Shown: piece by piece, positions 44,900 to 54,308 of the stretch
Layout: each line of letters begins with the position of its first letter
Numbering within the stretch: the stretch's first letter is position 1
Source of the DNA: an uncultured Bacteroides sp.
GTDB taxonomy: Bacteria; Bacteroidota; Bacteroidia; Bacteroidales; Bacteroidaceae
Direction of reading: 5' to 3'
NCBI GenBank assembly: GCA_905203765.1
Contig: CAJKXC010000001.1
Location: 1-64,000 of the forward strand
Length of the DNA: 64,000 bases
The notes under the pieces: generated by a model
The model's database searches: none
Told to the model about the DNA's origin: nothing
The model's input: the letters and a program-made list of their open reading frames with translations, nothing else
Translations under genes and position numbers: made by a program

Positions 44900-47209
44900 A
44901 TGAAAAAGTTAAGTATCATTTTAGGATTGTTGCTCCTTTGTATCTCTTTAAAAGCAACAAACAAGATCAGCGGTAAAGTTACCGACGAAAGTACCAACCA
45001 AGGCATCGAATATGCCAACGTCAGCCTGATGGCACAAGACTCTACCTTCATCACCGGAGTTGCCACAGACAGTGACGGCAATTTCTTGCTGAAGGAAGTG
45101 AAGGACGGAGATTACATCCTGTACATCTCGTGCATCGGTTATGACAATTCCTACCTCTCCATCCGCAACCTGAAAGCAAACCTGCAACTGGGTGAACTAC
45201 CTTTATCCGCCAACAGTGTGCTTCTGGAAGGAGTTACCGTCACGGCAAGCCCCGTAGTAAAGAAGACCGACCGCCAAATCATTCTCCCCACCGAGATGCA
45301 GACCAAAGCAGCTTCCAACGGGCTCACCCTGCTGAGAAACCTGCAACTGTCCCGCATCATCATCAACCCGATAAACAACAGCATCAGCGCTCCCGGCGGA
45401 GATAACGTACAGCTCCGCATCAACGGCATAGAAGTAACGCAAGCCGAAGTCATTGCCATCCGCCCTGCCGATGTCATCCGCATAGAATACATTGACAATC
45501 CCGGAGCGCGTTACGGAAACGTTGCTGCCGTGCTGAACTACATCGTGAAGAGAAGGGAATCGGGCGGCAACGTCTCGGCAGATTTATCTAATGGAGTATC
45601 TCCCAAGACGGGATATGGTGAGAACAACCTCTCCGCCAAGTACAACTTCAATAAGTCGGAAATCAGCACCACCGCCTACTGGGGACGAAGGGACTTGAAG
45701 TGGACGCGCGAGAACTACGAGAGTTTCCGCTTCCCGGAAGCGTTTCAGGAGAACAAGGAGATAGGCGAGCCTACCAAGATAAAATACGATGCCCTCAACC
45801 TCAATCTTAATTACAGCTACCAGGACAACGATAAGCAGCTTCTCAATATTGCCCTGAGAAACAACTACACCGATACGCCCCACTCCATGTCGGACAGAAT
45901 CAGCACGCTGCACGAGGGAGAAACGGTCTACTCCATATCCGACCTTTCTTCTTCCAAAGTCGTTATCCCCTCGCTGGACATCTACTACCAGCGGAATCTG
46001 AAGAACAAACAGACCATCTATGCAGACGTGGTAGCTTCCTACCTGGACAGCAAGAACGACCGAACCTTTGTACAGAAGATGCTGGATGACGACGATACAG
46101 ACATCTGCTCGAACACCAAGGGGCGGAAGTATTCCGTTATCGGCGAAGGAATCTATGAAAAGCAGTTCGATGGCGGAAAGTTTACAGGCGGAGTCAAGCA
46201 TACGCAGGCACATCTGCAGAATACGTATTCCGGCAATGTAGATGATAAGATTACGATGAACACGGCAGAAACTTATCTTTTCGCCGAATACCAATCGAAG
46301 ATAAAAGACTTGAACTATACCGTAGGGATAGGCGCTATGAGAACTTACAACAGCCAGGGCAGGGCTTCTTCGGAGAAATACATCTTCAAACCCACCCTGA
46401 GCCTGTCCTATTCGATAAACGGGCAGTGGTTTTTCAGATATAACGGATATGTGTCGGGCTATGCCCCTTCCCTCTCTGACCTGAACGACATTTCGCAGGC
46501 AATGGATAAGTATCAGATTCGCAAAGGAAACCCCGGCCTAAAATCCGTGACGTTTGCAGCCAACACACTGACGGCAAGCTGGCAAAGCAAGTATATCTCC
46601 GTAGAACTGTTCGGAAGATACAGTTATGACAACAAGCCCATGATGGAAAGCACTTATTATGAGGACGGGCATTTCATCCGGACTACGGAGAACCATAAAG
46701 GCTTCCATCGGATTAACCTGGAGACAACGATACAGCTCCGGCCTTTTAAAGAATACATTGCCCTCAAGATAACCCCTTTTCTGAACCGGTACGTCAGTTA
46801 CGGCAATACGTACACCCATACGCATACCAACGCAGGACTGCGCGGCAACCTCATGGCGATGTATAAGAACTGGGTGCTCATGGCGGAAATGAATACAAGC
46901 AACCATGTACTATGGGGAGAGACCTTGACGAAAGAGGAGAAACTGCACACCATCATGGCAGGCTACAATACGGAGAAGTGGAGCATCTCTGCCGGAGTGC
47001 TGAACCCGTTCACAAAGAAGTACGAACAAGAAACGGAGAATCTGTCGAAGCTGGCTCCCTACCGCCAACTGGCATATTCCACGAACTTAAGCCCGATGTT
47101 TATGGTGAATGTATCTTTCAGCCTGGACTTCGGAAAGAGCCGGAGCAGCCATGGGCGGAGAATAAACAATGCAGATGTCGATACGGGAATCCTATCGGGA
47201 AACAAGTAA
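44900..47209 (+). CDS. Outer membrane beta-barrel protein with carboxypeptidase-like plug (TonB-dependent receptor type)
   Basis: 769 residues. Signal peptide ends LLLCISLKATNK. An N-terminal carboxypeptidase-regulatory-like domain (ISGKVTDESTNQGIEYANVSL) is followed by a plug-like region (VRLRINGIEV type: VQLRINGIEVTQAEV...PADVIRIEYIDNPGARYG) and a long beta-strand-rich barrel. The end (MFMVNVSFSLDFGKSRSSHG) does not finish in the usual C-terminal aromatic, so the final strand lies just inside. Such proteins import or anchor ligands; the ligand is unknown. It ends one base before the convergent S46 peptidase. Confidence 0.85.
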   Translation: MKKLSIILGLLLLCISLKATNKISGKVTDESTNQGIEYANVSLMAQDSTFITGVATDSDGNFLLKEVKDGDYILYISCIGYDNSYLSIRNLKANLQLGELPLSANSVLLEGVTVTASPVVKKTDRQIILPTEMQTKAASNGLTLLRNLQLSRIIINPINNSISAPGGDNVQLRINGIEVTQAEVIAIRPADVIRIEYIDNPGARYGNVAAVLNYIVKRRESGGNVSADLSNGVSPKTGYGENNLSAKYNFNKSEISTTAYWGRRDLKWTRENYESFRFPEAFQENKEIGEPTKIKYDALNLNLNYSYQDNDKQLLNIALRNNYTDTPHSMSDRISTLHEGETVYSISDLSSSKVVIPSLDIYYQRNLKNKQTIYADVVASYLDSKNDRTFVQKMLDDDDTDICSNTKGRKYSVIGEGIYEKQFDGGKFTGGVKHTQAHLQNTYSGNVDDKITMNTAETYLFAEYQSKIKDLNYTVGIGAMRTYNSQGRASSEKYIFKPTLSLSYSINGQWFFRYNGYVSGYAPSLSDLNDISQAMDKYQIRKGNPGLKSVTFAANTLTASWQSKYISVELFGRYSYDNKPMMESTYYEDGHFIRTTENHKGFHRINLETTIQLRPFKEYIALKITPFLNRYVSYGNTYTHTHTNAGLRGNLMAMYKNWVLMAEMNTSNHVLWGETLTKEEKLHTIMAGYNTEKWSISAGVLNPFTKKYEQETENLSKLAPYRQLAYSTNLSPMFMVNVSFSLDFGKSRSSHGRRINNADVDTGILSGNK

Positions 47210-47210
47210 C

Positions 47211-49346
47211 TTACTTACTGATTTTTAATTCCTGAATCAGATTCGCGGCTCCGCCGTACTTATCTATCATAAACAAGATGTAGCGGACATCCACTCCGAT
47301 GGTCCGCTGCATCTTCGGTTCGTAAAGGATGTCACTGCTCATGGCTTCCCAGTTCCCATCGAAAGCCAGGCCGAGCAACTCGCCACGGGCATTGAACATG
47401 GCGCTGCCCGAGTTACCGCCTGTGATGTCATTGTTGGAGATGAAGCAGACGTTCATTTCCCCTTCCTTATCGGCATATCTGCCGAAGTCACCGGAAGAGA
47501 GCAGAGAAAGTATCTCCGGCTCTACCTCGAAGTCCACATCGCCTGCGTGCTTCTTTGCCTTCTCCAGTACACCTTTGGTCGTGGTATAGTAATCGTACTC
47601 CGCGCCGTCGAAAGGAGTATAACCGCACACAGTGCCGAAGCTCAGACGCATGCTGAAGTTGGCGTCGGGATAGAAGTTGCGGGATGCGTACATCCGGCGT
47701 ACGGCAGCATTCAGTTGGCGCTCACCGCGCACAATCCCGGTAGAGGCTTGCTGCATCTGGATATTCATCTCGAAGAATTTCGTAATCAGGTCGATGCCCA
47801 ACGTAACAGCAGGGTCATCGTATATCTGATAAGTGCTGTCCTGTTCGAGGAAACGCTTCAATCCGCGGGGAGTGGTCAACTCCGAACGGGCATAAAGACT
47901 GTCTATGTATGCCTGCTCATTCCCGCCGTATGCCACGGCTATCGTATCATAGACTGCCGGCAGATAGGCGGAGTCCACCTTTGAACGGTATTCCTTGAGC
48001 ATGGCGGTGAATACTTCTTTGTCGATGCCCAAGTCGAGGTTGGCGTACTTCTCTACAATGGCTTTCAGACTGGCAACTACGTCCTCTTCCTCTCCATCGA
48101 AATCCAAGTTCAGGATGGTGAGGGCAAGCTGCACCAGTTCGGGACCGTTCAGGAAGGATTCTACAAAGTAGGCTTGCGCACGATTGGTTTCGCGACGGCT
48201 CTTGTAGTTCAGTTCCAGGTCAGGAAAGAGTTGCAGCAGTTGTTCGCGCTCTGCGGGCGTCTGCCCGATCCAGCGGCGGAGTTCTTGCTCCATCGCCCGC
48301 TTCTTGTCCAGCACATGCAGTTTGCGGATGGCCTGGTTCACGCCGATGCTGTTCTTCCAGTAATTGGAACTCTCATCGTATTTAGAGGCATACTTGATGC
48401 GGATGCTGTCGCGGCTATCCATCTCACGCTTCCAGATGGCCTGTTTGATGCCGCGCACGTCTATCTGTGCCTGGTTGCTGTTGTTCATCATTTCCTCGAT
48501 GCCGAAAGAAGAGAGATAGCGCTCCGTACTGCCGGGATAGCCCATAGTCATACAGAAAGAGCCTTCATGGTAGCCGTCCAAAGAGATGGGGGCTACATAG
48601 TCGGGGTGATAAGGTACATTGTCGGGAGAGTAATCGGCAGGGCGGTTGTGCTTGTCGGCATAGATGCGGAATACGCTGAAGTCGCCTGTATGCCGCGGCC
48701 ACTCCCAGTTGTCGGTATCCCAACCGAACTTGCCCACCGAAGAAGGGGGAGCAAACACCAGGCGCACATCATTGTAATCGCGATAGACGGAAAGCCAGAA
48801 TTCATTGCCGCCATAGTAAGCATCTACAATACCTATCAGCGTGGAATCCTTCTGCGAAACTTCCTCACCGATAACCAGCATCACGGAATCGACCATACTG
48901 GACCGTTCCGCCTCATCCATTCCCGGATTTACAGCAGCAAGCACCCGCTTCGTCACGTCTTCCTGGCGAAGCAGGAAGCGGACATAAAGTTCCGGATTCG
49001 GCAATTCTTCCTCATAGCTGCGTGCCACAAAGCCGTCTTTCAGGTAATCGTGTTCCACCGAGGAGTGCTGCTGTATGCTGCTGAACCCGCAATGATGATT
49101 GGTAAATACCAGCCCGTCTTCCGACACCACCACCCCGGAGCAGAATCCGCCAAAACTGACCACCGCATCCTTCAAGGAAGGGCGCTTCGGATTGTAAAGT
49201 TTATCCGCCGGCATCTGCAAACCGAGTTCTTTCATGGCCTGGCGTGTCTGCTTGTTCAGGTTTCCCAGCATCCACATCCCTTCATCCGCCCGCCCGGTCA
49301 ATGCGCAAAGGCAGCAAACGGCTATAATTATGGTTCTTAATTTCAT
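47211..49346 (-). CDS. S46 dipeptidyl-peptidase, DPP7-type specificity
   Basis: 711 residues, exported. Chymotrypsin-like catalytic part split by a helical domain: His85 in FTNHHCGF and nucleophile Ser646 in GGNSGSAMF. Removes dipeptides from peptide N-termini for amino acid use. The residue 18 positions after the Ser, which is Arg in acidic-specific DPP11 and Gly in DPP7, is Gly664 (AFDGNWE), so a hydrophobic P1 preference is expected. Convergent with the barrel gene; separated from the upstream DUF389 gene by 77 bp holding the CTACTTACTACTA repeat. Confidence 0.93.
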   Translation of the reverse strand: MKLRTIIIAVCCLCALTGRADEGMWMLGNLNKQTRQAMKELGLQMPADKLYNPKRPSLKDAVVSFGGFCSGVVVSEDGLVFTNHHCGFSSIQQHSSVEHDYLKDGFVARSYEEELPNPELYVRFLLRQEDVTKRVLAAVNPGMDEAERSSMVDSVMLVIGEEVSQKDSTLIGIVDAYYGGNEFWLSVYRDYNDVRLVFAPPSSVGKFGWDTDNWEWPRHTGDFSVFRIYADKHNRPADYSPDNVPYHPDYVAPISLDGYHEGSFCMTMGYPGSTERYLSSFGIEEMMNNSNQAQIDVRGIKQAIWKREMDSRDSIRIKYASKYDESSNYWKNSIGVNQAIRKLHVLDKKRAMEQELRRWIGQTPAEREQLLQLFPDLELNYKSRRETNRAQAYFVESFLNGPELVQLALTILNLDFDGEEEDVVASLKAIVEKYANLDLGIDKEVFTAMLKEYRSKVDSAYLPAVYDTIAVAYGGNEQAYIDSLYARSELTTPRGLKRFLEQDSTYQIYDDPAVTLGIDLITKFFEMNIQMQQASTGIVRGERQLNAAVRRMYASRNFYPDANFSMRLSFGTVCGYTPFDGAEYDYYTTTKGVLEKAKKHAGDVDFEVEPEILSLLSSGDFGRYADKEGEMNVCFISNNDITGGNSGSAMFNARGELLGLAFDGNWEAMSSDILYEPKMQRTIGVDVRYILFMIDKYGGAANLIQELKISK

Positions 49347-49390
49347 TCTATACTATCATTACAAATTGATAAACCACAGTATCCTACCAA

Positions 49391-49417
49391 CTACTTACTA
49401 CTATCTACTTACTACTA
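49391..49417. repeat. CTACTTACTACTA micro-repeat, second locus
   Basis: Two copies 14 bp apart between the DUF389 and S46 genes; reverse complement of the repeat at 4428-4454. Role unknown. Confidence 0.55.
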
Positions 49418-49423
49418 ATCCCA

Positions 49424-50794
49424 TCATTCCGCAATCAGCCTCAACTGCTTAGCGCCGGTACGCGCTTTAAGCCATTCGGCTATCTTCTCTTTTTCATGTG
49501 CATCGGGATGCTTGCCAAACTTCAACACAGCAAGGGTTACGGTATCTACCCGTACCGAGTCTATCGTCAACTCAATGGCATGGGAGATAGAAAGCGTCTT
49601 CACAGACGGGTAGAGCACTTTCAGTTCGGGGATGATGGTTTTGCCCAATTCATCAAAGGATTTGTACCTCTGCAAATTCTTTTCCAGGTCTGCTATCTTC
49701 TGCTTCTGCTCTACCAGGCGCTCTTCACTGTTCTTGTAGAAGTCTTCCATTACCATGGCACGGATGGAAGAGATGTCTATCGCTTCGTTATTCATTCCCT
49801 GAAGCACGGTCAACTTGGTATTGCTCAGTTGATAATCTTTCATCTTGCCACGGGCTATGGCGATAGAGGCTTCGGGTACTTCCTGCCCTATCAGCACGAC
49901 GCGGATTTCGCGTTCTTTACCGTCGTGATGAATCTTCTTGTCCAGTACCTGGGTATTCTCAAAAGAGAGTTGCTCGCTCACAAAGCGGTTGGCAGCACTT
50001 TCAAAGAAAGTCTCCTGGATGATACCGACCGTCAGGTACACGGCAGGACACATCGTAAGAACGGCTATCAGGATGATATACTTACGGACTTTCTTCTCCC
50101 TGTTCTTATCCACAAACTCCTTGCGCTGGAAGTGCATTACCCGCACGCCTATAAATGTAGCCAGGCTGATGAATACGGAATTGATGAAATAAAGGTAGAA
50201 GGCACCCAGGAAGTAAATCAAATTGCCCGTTGCCAGTCCGTAACCGGCAGTACAGAGGGGCGGCATCAAGGCGGTGGCAATGGCTACGCCGGGAATCACA
50301 TTCCCTTTCTCTGTGGTAGAGAGCGCCGTTACACCTGCCAGACCACCCATCAGGGCTATCAGTACATCGTAAATGGTAGGCGAAGTGCGTGCCAGCAACT
50401 CCGATTGTCCTTCGGCAACCGGGCTGACCAGGAAGAAGATGGTAGCCGTTGTAACACTGAACAAAGTTGTTATCAAGAAACTCTTCAGCGAGCGCTTCAT
50501 CAGTTCAAAGTCATTCAGACCTACCGAAAGTCCCACACCCATGATAGGTCCCATCAAAGGAGAGATAAGCATGGCGCCGATAATCACGGCGGTAGAGTTG
50601 ACATTCAGCCCCAATGACGCCATGAAGATGGCGAATATAAGAATCCACAGGTTGGCACCCTTGAACTCTACCCCCTTACGGATGGAATCGACGGTGGCAA
50701 GTTCGTTGTCTTTATCCTTGCGCAAGTCAAGATAGTCCTTCAAGAAGGTCTTGATGGCAAACGTGTTTCTGTTTTCGGGATTGGTTGGTTCCAT
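49424..50794 (-). CDS. DUF389 family membrane protein
   Basis: 456 residues. Six or so membrane segments with a characteristic early motif SLGLNVNSTAVIIGAMLISPLMGPIMG (shown in parts: NVNSTAVIIGAMLISPLMGP), the DUF389 signature; a long C-terminal soluble, coiled-coil region follows. Function unknown. It starts 8 bp after the flippase stop, so the two form an operon. Confidence 0.88.
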   Translation of the reverse strand: MEPTNPENRNTFAIKTFLKDYLDLRKDKDNELATVDSIRKGVEFKGANLWILIFAIFMASLGLNVNSTAVIIGAMLISPLMGPIMGVGLSVGLNDFELMKRSLKSFLITTLFSVTTATIFFLVSPVAEGQSELLARTSPTIYDVLIALMGGLAGVTALSTTEKGNVIPGVAIATALMPPLCTAGYGLATGNLIYFLGAFYLYFINSVFISLATFIGVRVMHFQRKEFVDKNREKKVRKYIILIAVLTMCPAVYLTVGIIQETFFESAANRFVSEQLSFENTQVLDKKIHHDGKEREIRVVLIGQEVPEASIAIARGKMKDYQLSNTKLTVLQGMNNEAIDISSIRAMVMEDFYKNSEERLVEQKQKIADLEKNLQRYKSFDELGKTIIPELKVLYPSVKTLSISHAIELTIDSVRVDTVTLAVLKFGKHPDAHEKEKIAEWLKARTGAKQLRLIAE

Positions 50795-50802
50795 AGTATT
50801 CT

Positions 50803-52248
50803 CTATTTTCTGACAAAGCGGTTAATAATCGGTATCTGGCTTAACGGCATATCACGCTTTATGACATAGGCGATAAAAAGGAACAGCAATACAGTGCGGT
50901 ATGCCATGCGCAGGTAGACATTCTCAATCGGCACATACTCTGCCGCCACGTAGAGGACTGCGGCAAGCAGCACATAGCAGCCTATCGCCTTCAAGTCGTA
51001 CTGGATAGGATACTTCTTCTGACCGACAAAGTATGACAACAGCATCGCCACCCCATATCCGCAGAAGCCAGCCCAGGCACATGCCATATAGCTGTATCGG
51101 GGTATCAGAAGCACATTCATCAGCACCAGTATCGTGCAACCCACCAATGAGAAGTAGGCTCCCCAGCGGGTTTCGTCAATCAGCTTATACCAGAAGGAAA
51201 GGTTGAAGTAGATTCCCATGAAGATTTCTGCCGCCATCACAATAGGCACTACCCGCAGGCCGGGCCAATAGTCGCGCCCTATGATATGGCGCAGGATGTC
51301 CATATAGAACATCACGGCAAGGAATGCCAGCAGGGTAAAGATGATAAAGAACTTCATGGCTTGCGCATATACCTGCTTGTTATCCTTATCGCGGCTCTTT
51401 CCGAAAACAAAAGGTTCGTATGCATAGCGGAAAGCCTGTGTAAGCATCGCCATCACCATCGCAATCTTACTGGCAGCTCCATAAATGCCCAACTGTACGG
51501 TAGCCTCTGCCTCATCCGGATAGACAAAAGGAAAAATAATCTTATCCGCCACCTGGTTCAAGATACCTGCCAAACCCAGCACCAGCAGCGGCAGACAGTA
51601 GGCAAGCATCCGCTTCAGCAGCTTTTTATCCAGCACGTATGCAAAGCCGCGCAGTTCGGGTATCATGCAAAGCATCACCGTAGAGGTACATACCAGGTTG
51701 AAAAGGAAGGCATAGCCCACGTCGTCGCCTTTCATCCCCACATAGTAAATCAGGTTCAGCGAGATATTCAGGAAGATAAACAGCAGTTTCAGCCCGGCAA
51801 ACTTAATCGGGCGCTTCTTGTAGCGAAGGTAAGCAAAAGGGATACTCTGAATGGCATCCATTGCCACCACAATCATCATCATACCTACATACCAGGGGTG
51901 TTCGCCATATTCCAGCCAGTTGGCAATGGGTTGAAGGAACAGCAATCCCAGCGCAATAAACGTCAGCGCACCGATACTGACACTGAGCAACGTGGTGGAA
52001 TACACCCGCATCGGGTCGTCCTCACCTTTATTGGCAAACCGGAAGAAGCCGGTCTCCATACCGCACGTCAGCAATACCAGCAGCAATGCCACCCATGCAT
52101 AGATATTCGTCACTACACCATACCCGCCCGACTGCGCAGACAGAGCCATGGTATATACGGGTACCAGCAAGTAATTAAGGAACCTGCCTACAATGCTGCT
52201 TACCCCATAGATGGCAGTTTCCTTTGCCAAAGATTTTAGTCCAGCCAC
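50803..52248 (-). CDS. Polysaccharide flippase (MOP/Wzx-like)
   Basis: 481 residues with about 12-14 membrane helices. The opening KSLAKETAIYGVSSIVGRFLNYLLVPVYT is typical of the oligosaccharide flippase family, and charged residues lie at regular positions. It would move undecaprenyl-linked glycan repeats across the inner membrane, but no glycosyltransferases are near, so it may serve a core pathway. Confidence 0.9.
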   Translation of the reverse strand: MAGLKSLAKETAIYGVSSIVGRFLNYLLVPVYTMALSAQSGGYGVVTNIYAWVALLLVLLTCGMETGFFRFANKGEDDPMRVYSTTLLSVSIGALTFIALGLLFLQPIANWLEYGEHPWYVGMMMIVVAMDAIQSIPFAYLRYKKRPIKFAGLKLLFIFLNISLNLIYYVGMKGDDVGYAFLFNLVCTSTVMLCMIPELRGFAYVLDKKLLKRMLAYCLPLLVLGLAGILNQVADKIIFPFVYPDEAEATVQLGIYGAASKIAMVMAMLTQAFRYAYEPFVFGKSRDKDNKQVYAQAMKFFIIFTLLAFLAVMFYMDILRHIIGRDYWPGLRVVPIVMAAEIFMGIYFNLSFWYKLIDETRWGAYFSLVGCTILVLMNVLLIPRYSYMACAWAGFCGYGVAMLLSYFVGQKKYPIQYDLKAIGCYVLLAAVLYVAAEYVPIENVYLRMAYRTVLLFLFIAYVIKRDMPLSQIPIINRFVRK

Positions 52249-52293
52249 TTTGATAATTACAAATTAATTGAATGTGAGTCCTAATAAATATTC

Positions 52294-52343
52294 TTTAGAC
52301 GCGTATTCCTCAATCCGCTCCATCCGCAAAATCCGCGTCTAAA
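52294..52343. repeat. 10-bp inverted repeat between ruvB and the flippase
   Basis: TTTAGACGCG (52294-52303) and CGCGTCTAAA (52334-52343), perfect, with 30 bp between. Could be a weak terminator or operator in the 127-bp gap; no T-run. Confidence 0.6.
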
Positions 52344-52375
52344 AGTTATGTCGGTTCATGTTAGTCTTTCCTTCT

Positions 52376-53416
52376 CTACTCGGTGCCGAACAAAGTACGT
52401 TGGCTATTGTACAGGCTCCGTCCCAAATGCTTGTAAGCAAGTTCCGTCACTTCACGCCCGCGCGGAGTACGTTTCAGAAAGCCTTCTTTTATCAGGAACG
52501 GTTCGTAGACTTCTTCGATAGTACCGGCATCCTCGCCCAAGGCAGTGGCAATGGTAGTCAACCCTACGGGACCGCCCTTGAACTTATCGATGATAGTACA
52601 GAGTATCTTATTATCTATCTCGTCCAGACCATACTTATCAATGTTCAGTGATTCGAGTGCAAAGTTGGCTATCTCCGTATCGATGCTCCCCGAACCTTTC
52701 ACCTGGGCAAAGTCGCGTACACGGCGCAGCAATGCATTGGCAATACGCGGCGTACCACGGCTGCGGCTCGCAATCTCCGCCGCCGCCCTCGTAGAACAAG
52801 GCACATCGAGGATGCTTGCCGAACGACGGATAATGCCGCTCAACACATCGTCATCGTAATACTCCAAGTGCAGATTGATTCCGAAGCGTGCACGCAACGG
52901 AGCTGTCAGCAATCCGCTGCGCGTCGTTGCTCCCACCAGGGTGAAAGGGCTCAAATCTATCTGTATGCTTCGCGCCGAAGGGCCTTTGTCTATCATGATG
53001 TCGATGCGATAATCTTCCATCGCCGAGTACAGATACTCTTCCACCACCGGCGACAGGCGATGAATCTCATCGATAAACAACACATCGTTCGGTTCGAGGC
53101 TGGTAAGTACCCCTGCCAGATCGCCCGGCTTGTCGAGCACAGGGCCGGAAGTAATCTTGAAACCAACACCCAATTCGTTGGCAATAATATTGGAGAGCGT
53201 CGTCTTTCCCAGTCCCGGGGGGCCGTGAAGCAACACATGGTCCAGCGCCTCGCCTCTTAGGCGGGCTGCCTTCACAAAGATGCGCAAGTTCTCCACCACC
53301 TTGTCCTGTCCGCTGAAGTCCTCAAAACTCAGCGGGCGCAGCGCATTCTCAAAATCACGCTCTTTGCTGGTGACGGGTTGCTGGTTACGTATGTCAAAAT
53401 CGTCTTGTTCCATCAT
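52376..53416 (-). CDS. ruvB: Holliday junction branch migration ATPase RuvB
   Basis: 346 residues (345 if the second Met is used). Full AAA+ set: LRPLSFEDFSGQDKV, Walker A GPPGLGKTTLSN, Walker B FIDEIHRL, sensor GATTRSG, arginine-finger area, and the C-terminal winged helix (GFLKRTPRGREVTELAYKHLG). Drives branch migration with RuvA during recombination. Followed by the flippase gene after 127 bp. Confidence 0.97.
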   Translation of the reverse strand: MMEQDDFDIRNQQPVTSKERDFENALRPLSFEDFSGQDKVVENLRIFVKAARLRGEALDHVLLHGPPGLGKTTLSNIIANELGVGFKITSGPVLDKPGDLAGVLTSLEPNDVLFIDEIHRLSPVVEEYLYSAMEDYRIDIMIDKGPSARSIQIDLSPFTLVGATTRSGLLTAPLRARFGINLHLEYYDDDVLSGIIRRSASILDVPCSTRAAAEIASRSRGTPRIANALLRRVRDFAQVKGSGSIDTEIANFALESLNIDKYGLDEIDNKILCTIIDKFKGGPVGLTTIATALGEDAGTIEEVYEPFLIKEGFLKRTPRGREVTELAYKHLGRSLYNSQRTLFGTE

Positions 53417-53564
53417 GGATTATATTACTTAGCTATCCGGCAAGTGATGCAGCTCCAATCAGTCATGCAATAACTCCAAGCCGTAATATTCTTCTTTCTT
53501 TGCAAAATAACTAATTTATTTTGAGATAATCTTAATAAGTTAAGCTTTTTGATTATGCGAAAGG

Positions 53565-54266
53565 TCACCGCTTCATAAACTCCTGTCGTTCTTCTTCGGA
53601 GAATTTCTCTATGGCATAGCGTAGCATGGTGCGCGGCATCACTGTACAATGCTTTTCGAGGAACTGCACCAGCAGGTCTTTATCGCGTTTGCCCATCTCG
53701 CGAAGCATCCAGCCTACGGCCTTATGCATCAGGTCGTGCTTGTGATGGAGAAGGCGTTCGGAGAGGGAGAGGATATCGATGAAATCGTGGTTTCGGATAA
53801 GTGTATAGGTAGAGACGACGGCGATGCGCTGGTCCCAAAGCAGAGGGCTTTCTGCCAGGCGGTAGAGGTCTTGGCGGGGTTTGTCTTTCAGGTACTCGCC
53901 CACAATGCCGGGGGCGGAAAGGTCTACTAAATCCCAGTTGTTGATACGGCCGGTTTGCGTGAGGTAGAAGTCGTAGATGACTTTCTTCCCCTTTTCATCG
54001 CTCTTCTTGAAACGCTCCACCAACATCAGCAGGGCACAGAGGCGGCACTCGTGCCACTCGCTTTGCAGCAAGGCCGCCATTACTTCGAAAGGGGCATCTT
54101 TGTGACGCTTTGCCACGATGCGGGTATTGGGGACAACGACGCCCAGGAACTTATCACCTTCGCCGTACTGGCCTTTTCCGGTTTTGAAGAAGCGGGGAAG
54201 GTATTCCCGCTTCACGGGGTCAATGTATTGTTCCAGTTCGTGCTGGATGTCTTCGGCTCTTTGCAT
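53565..54266 (-). CDS. AlkD-like DNA alkylation repair protein
   Basis: 233 residues, all-helical HEAT-like repeats: FFKTGKGQYGEGDKFLGV, RINNWDLVDLSAPGIVG and the DLMHKAVGWMLREMGKRD block are characteristic of AlkD/DUF-type alkylation repair glycosylases that remove bulky 3- and 7-alkyl purines. Own -7 element TACTTTTG at 54290-54297. 148 bp before ruvB. Confidence 0.9.
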   Translation of the reverse strand: MQRAEDIQHELEQYIDPVKREYLPRFFKTGKGQYGEGDKFLGVVVPNTRIVAKRHKDAPFEVMAALLQSEWHECRLCALLMLVERFKKSDEKGKKVIYDFYLTQTGRINNWDLVDLSAPGIVGEYLKDKPRQDLYRLAESPLLWDQRIAVVSTYTLIRNHDFIDILSLSERLLHHKHDLMHKAVGWMLREMGKRDKDLLVQFLEKHCTVMPRTMLRYAIEKFSEEERQEFMKR

Positions 54267-54289
54267 ACTTTTCAGTCTTTAGTCTGCTG

Positions 54290-54297
54290 CAAAAGTA
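54290..54297 (-). promoter_or_regulatory. Promoter -7 element of the AlkD-like gene
   Basis: TACTTTTG on the minus strand, 23 bp before the start codon, with no clear -33 box. Confidence 0.45.
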
Positions 54298-54308
54298 GCT
54301 TTTTCCTG

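Noticed and set aside
52294..52343. Invertible promoter flanked by 10-bp inverted repeats
   Set aside because: The arms are short, no -7 element lies between them and no recombinase gene is nearby.
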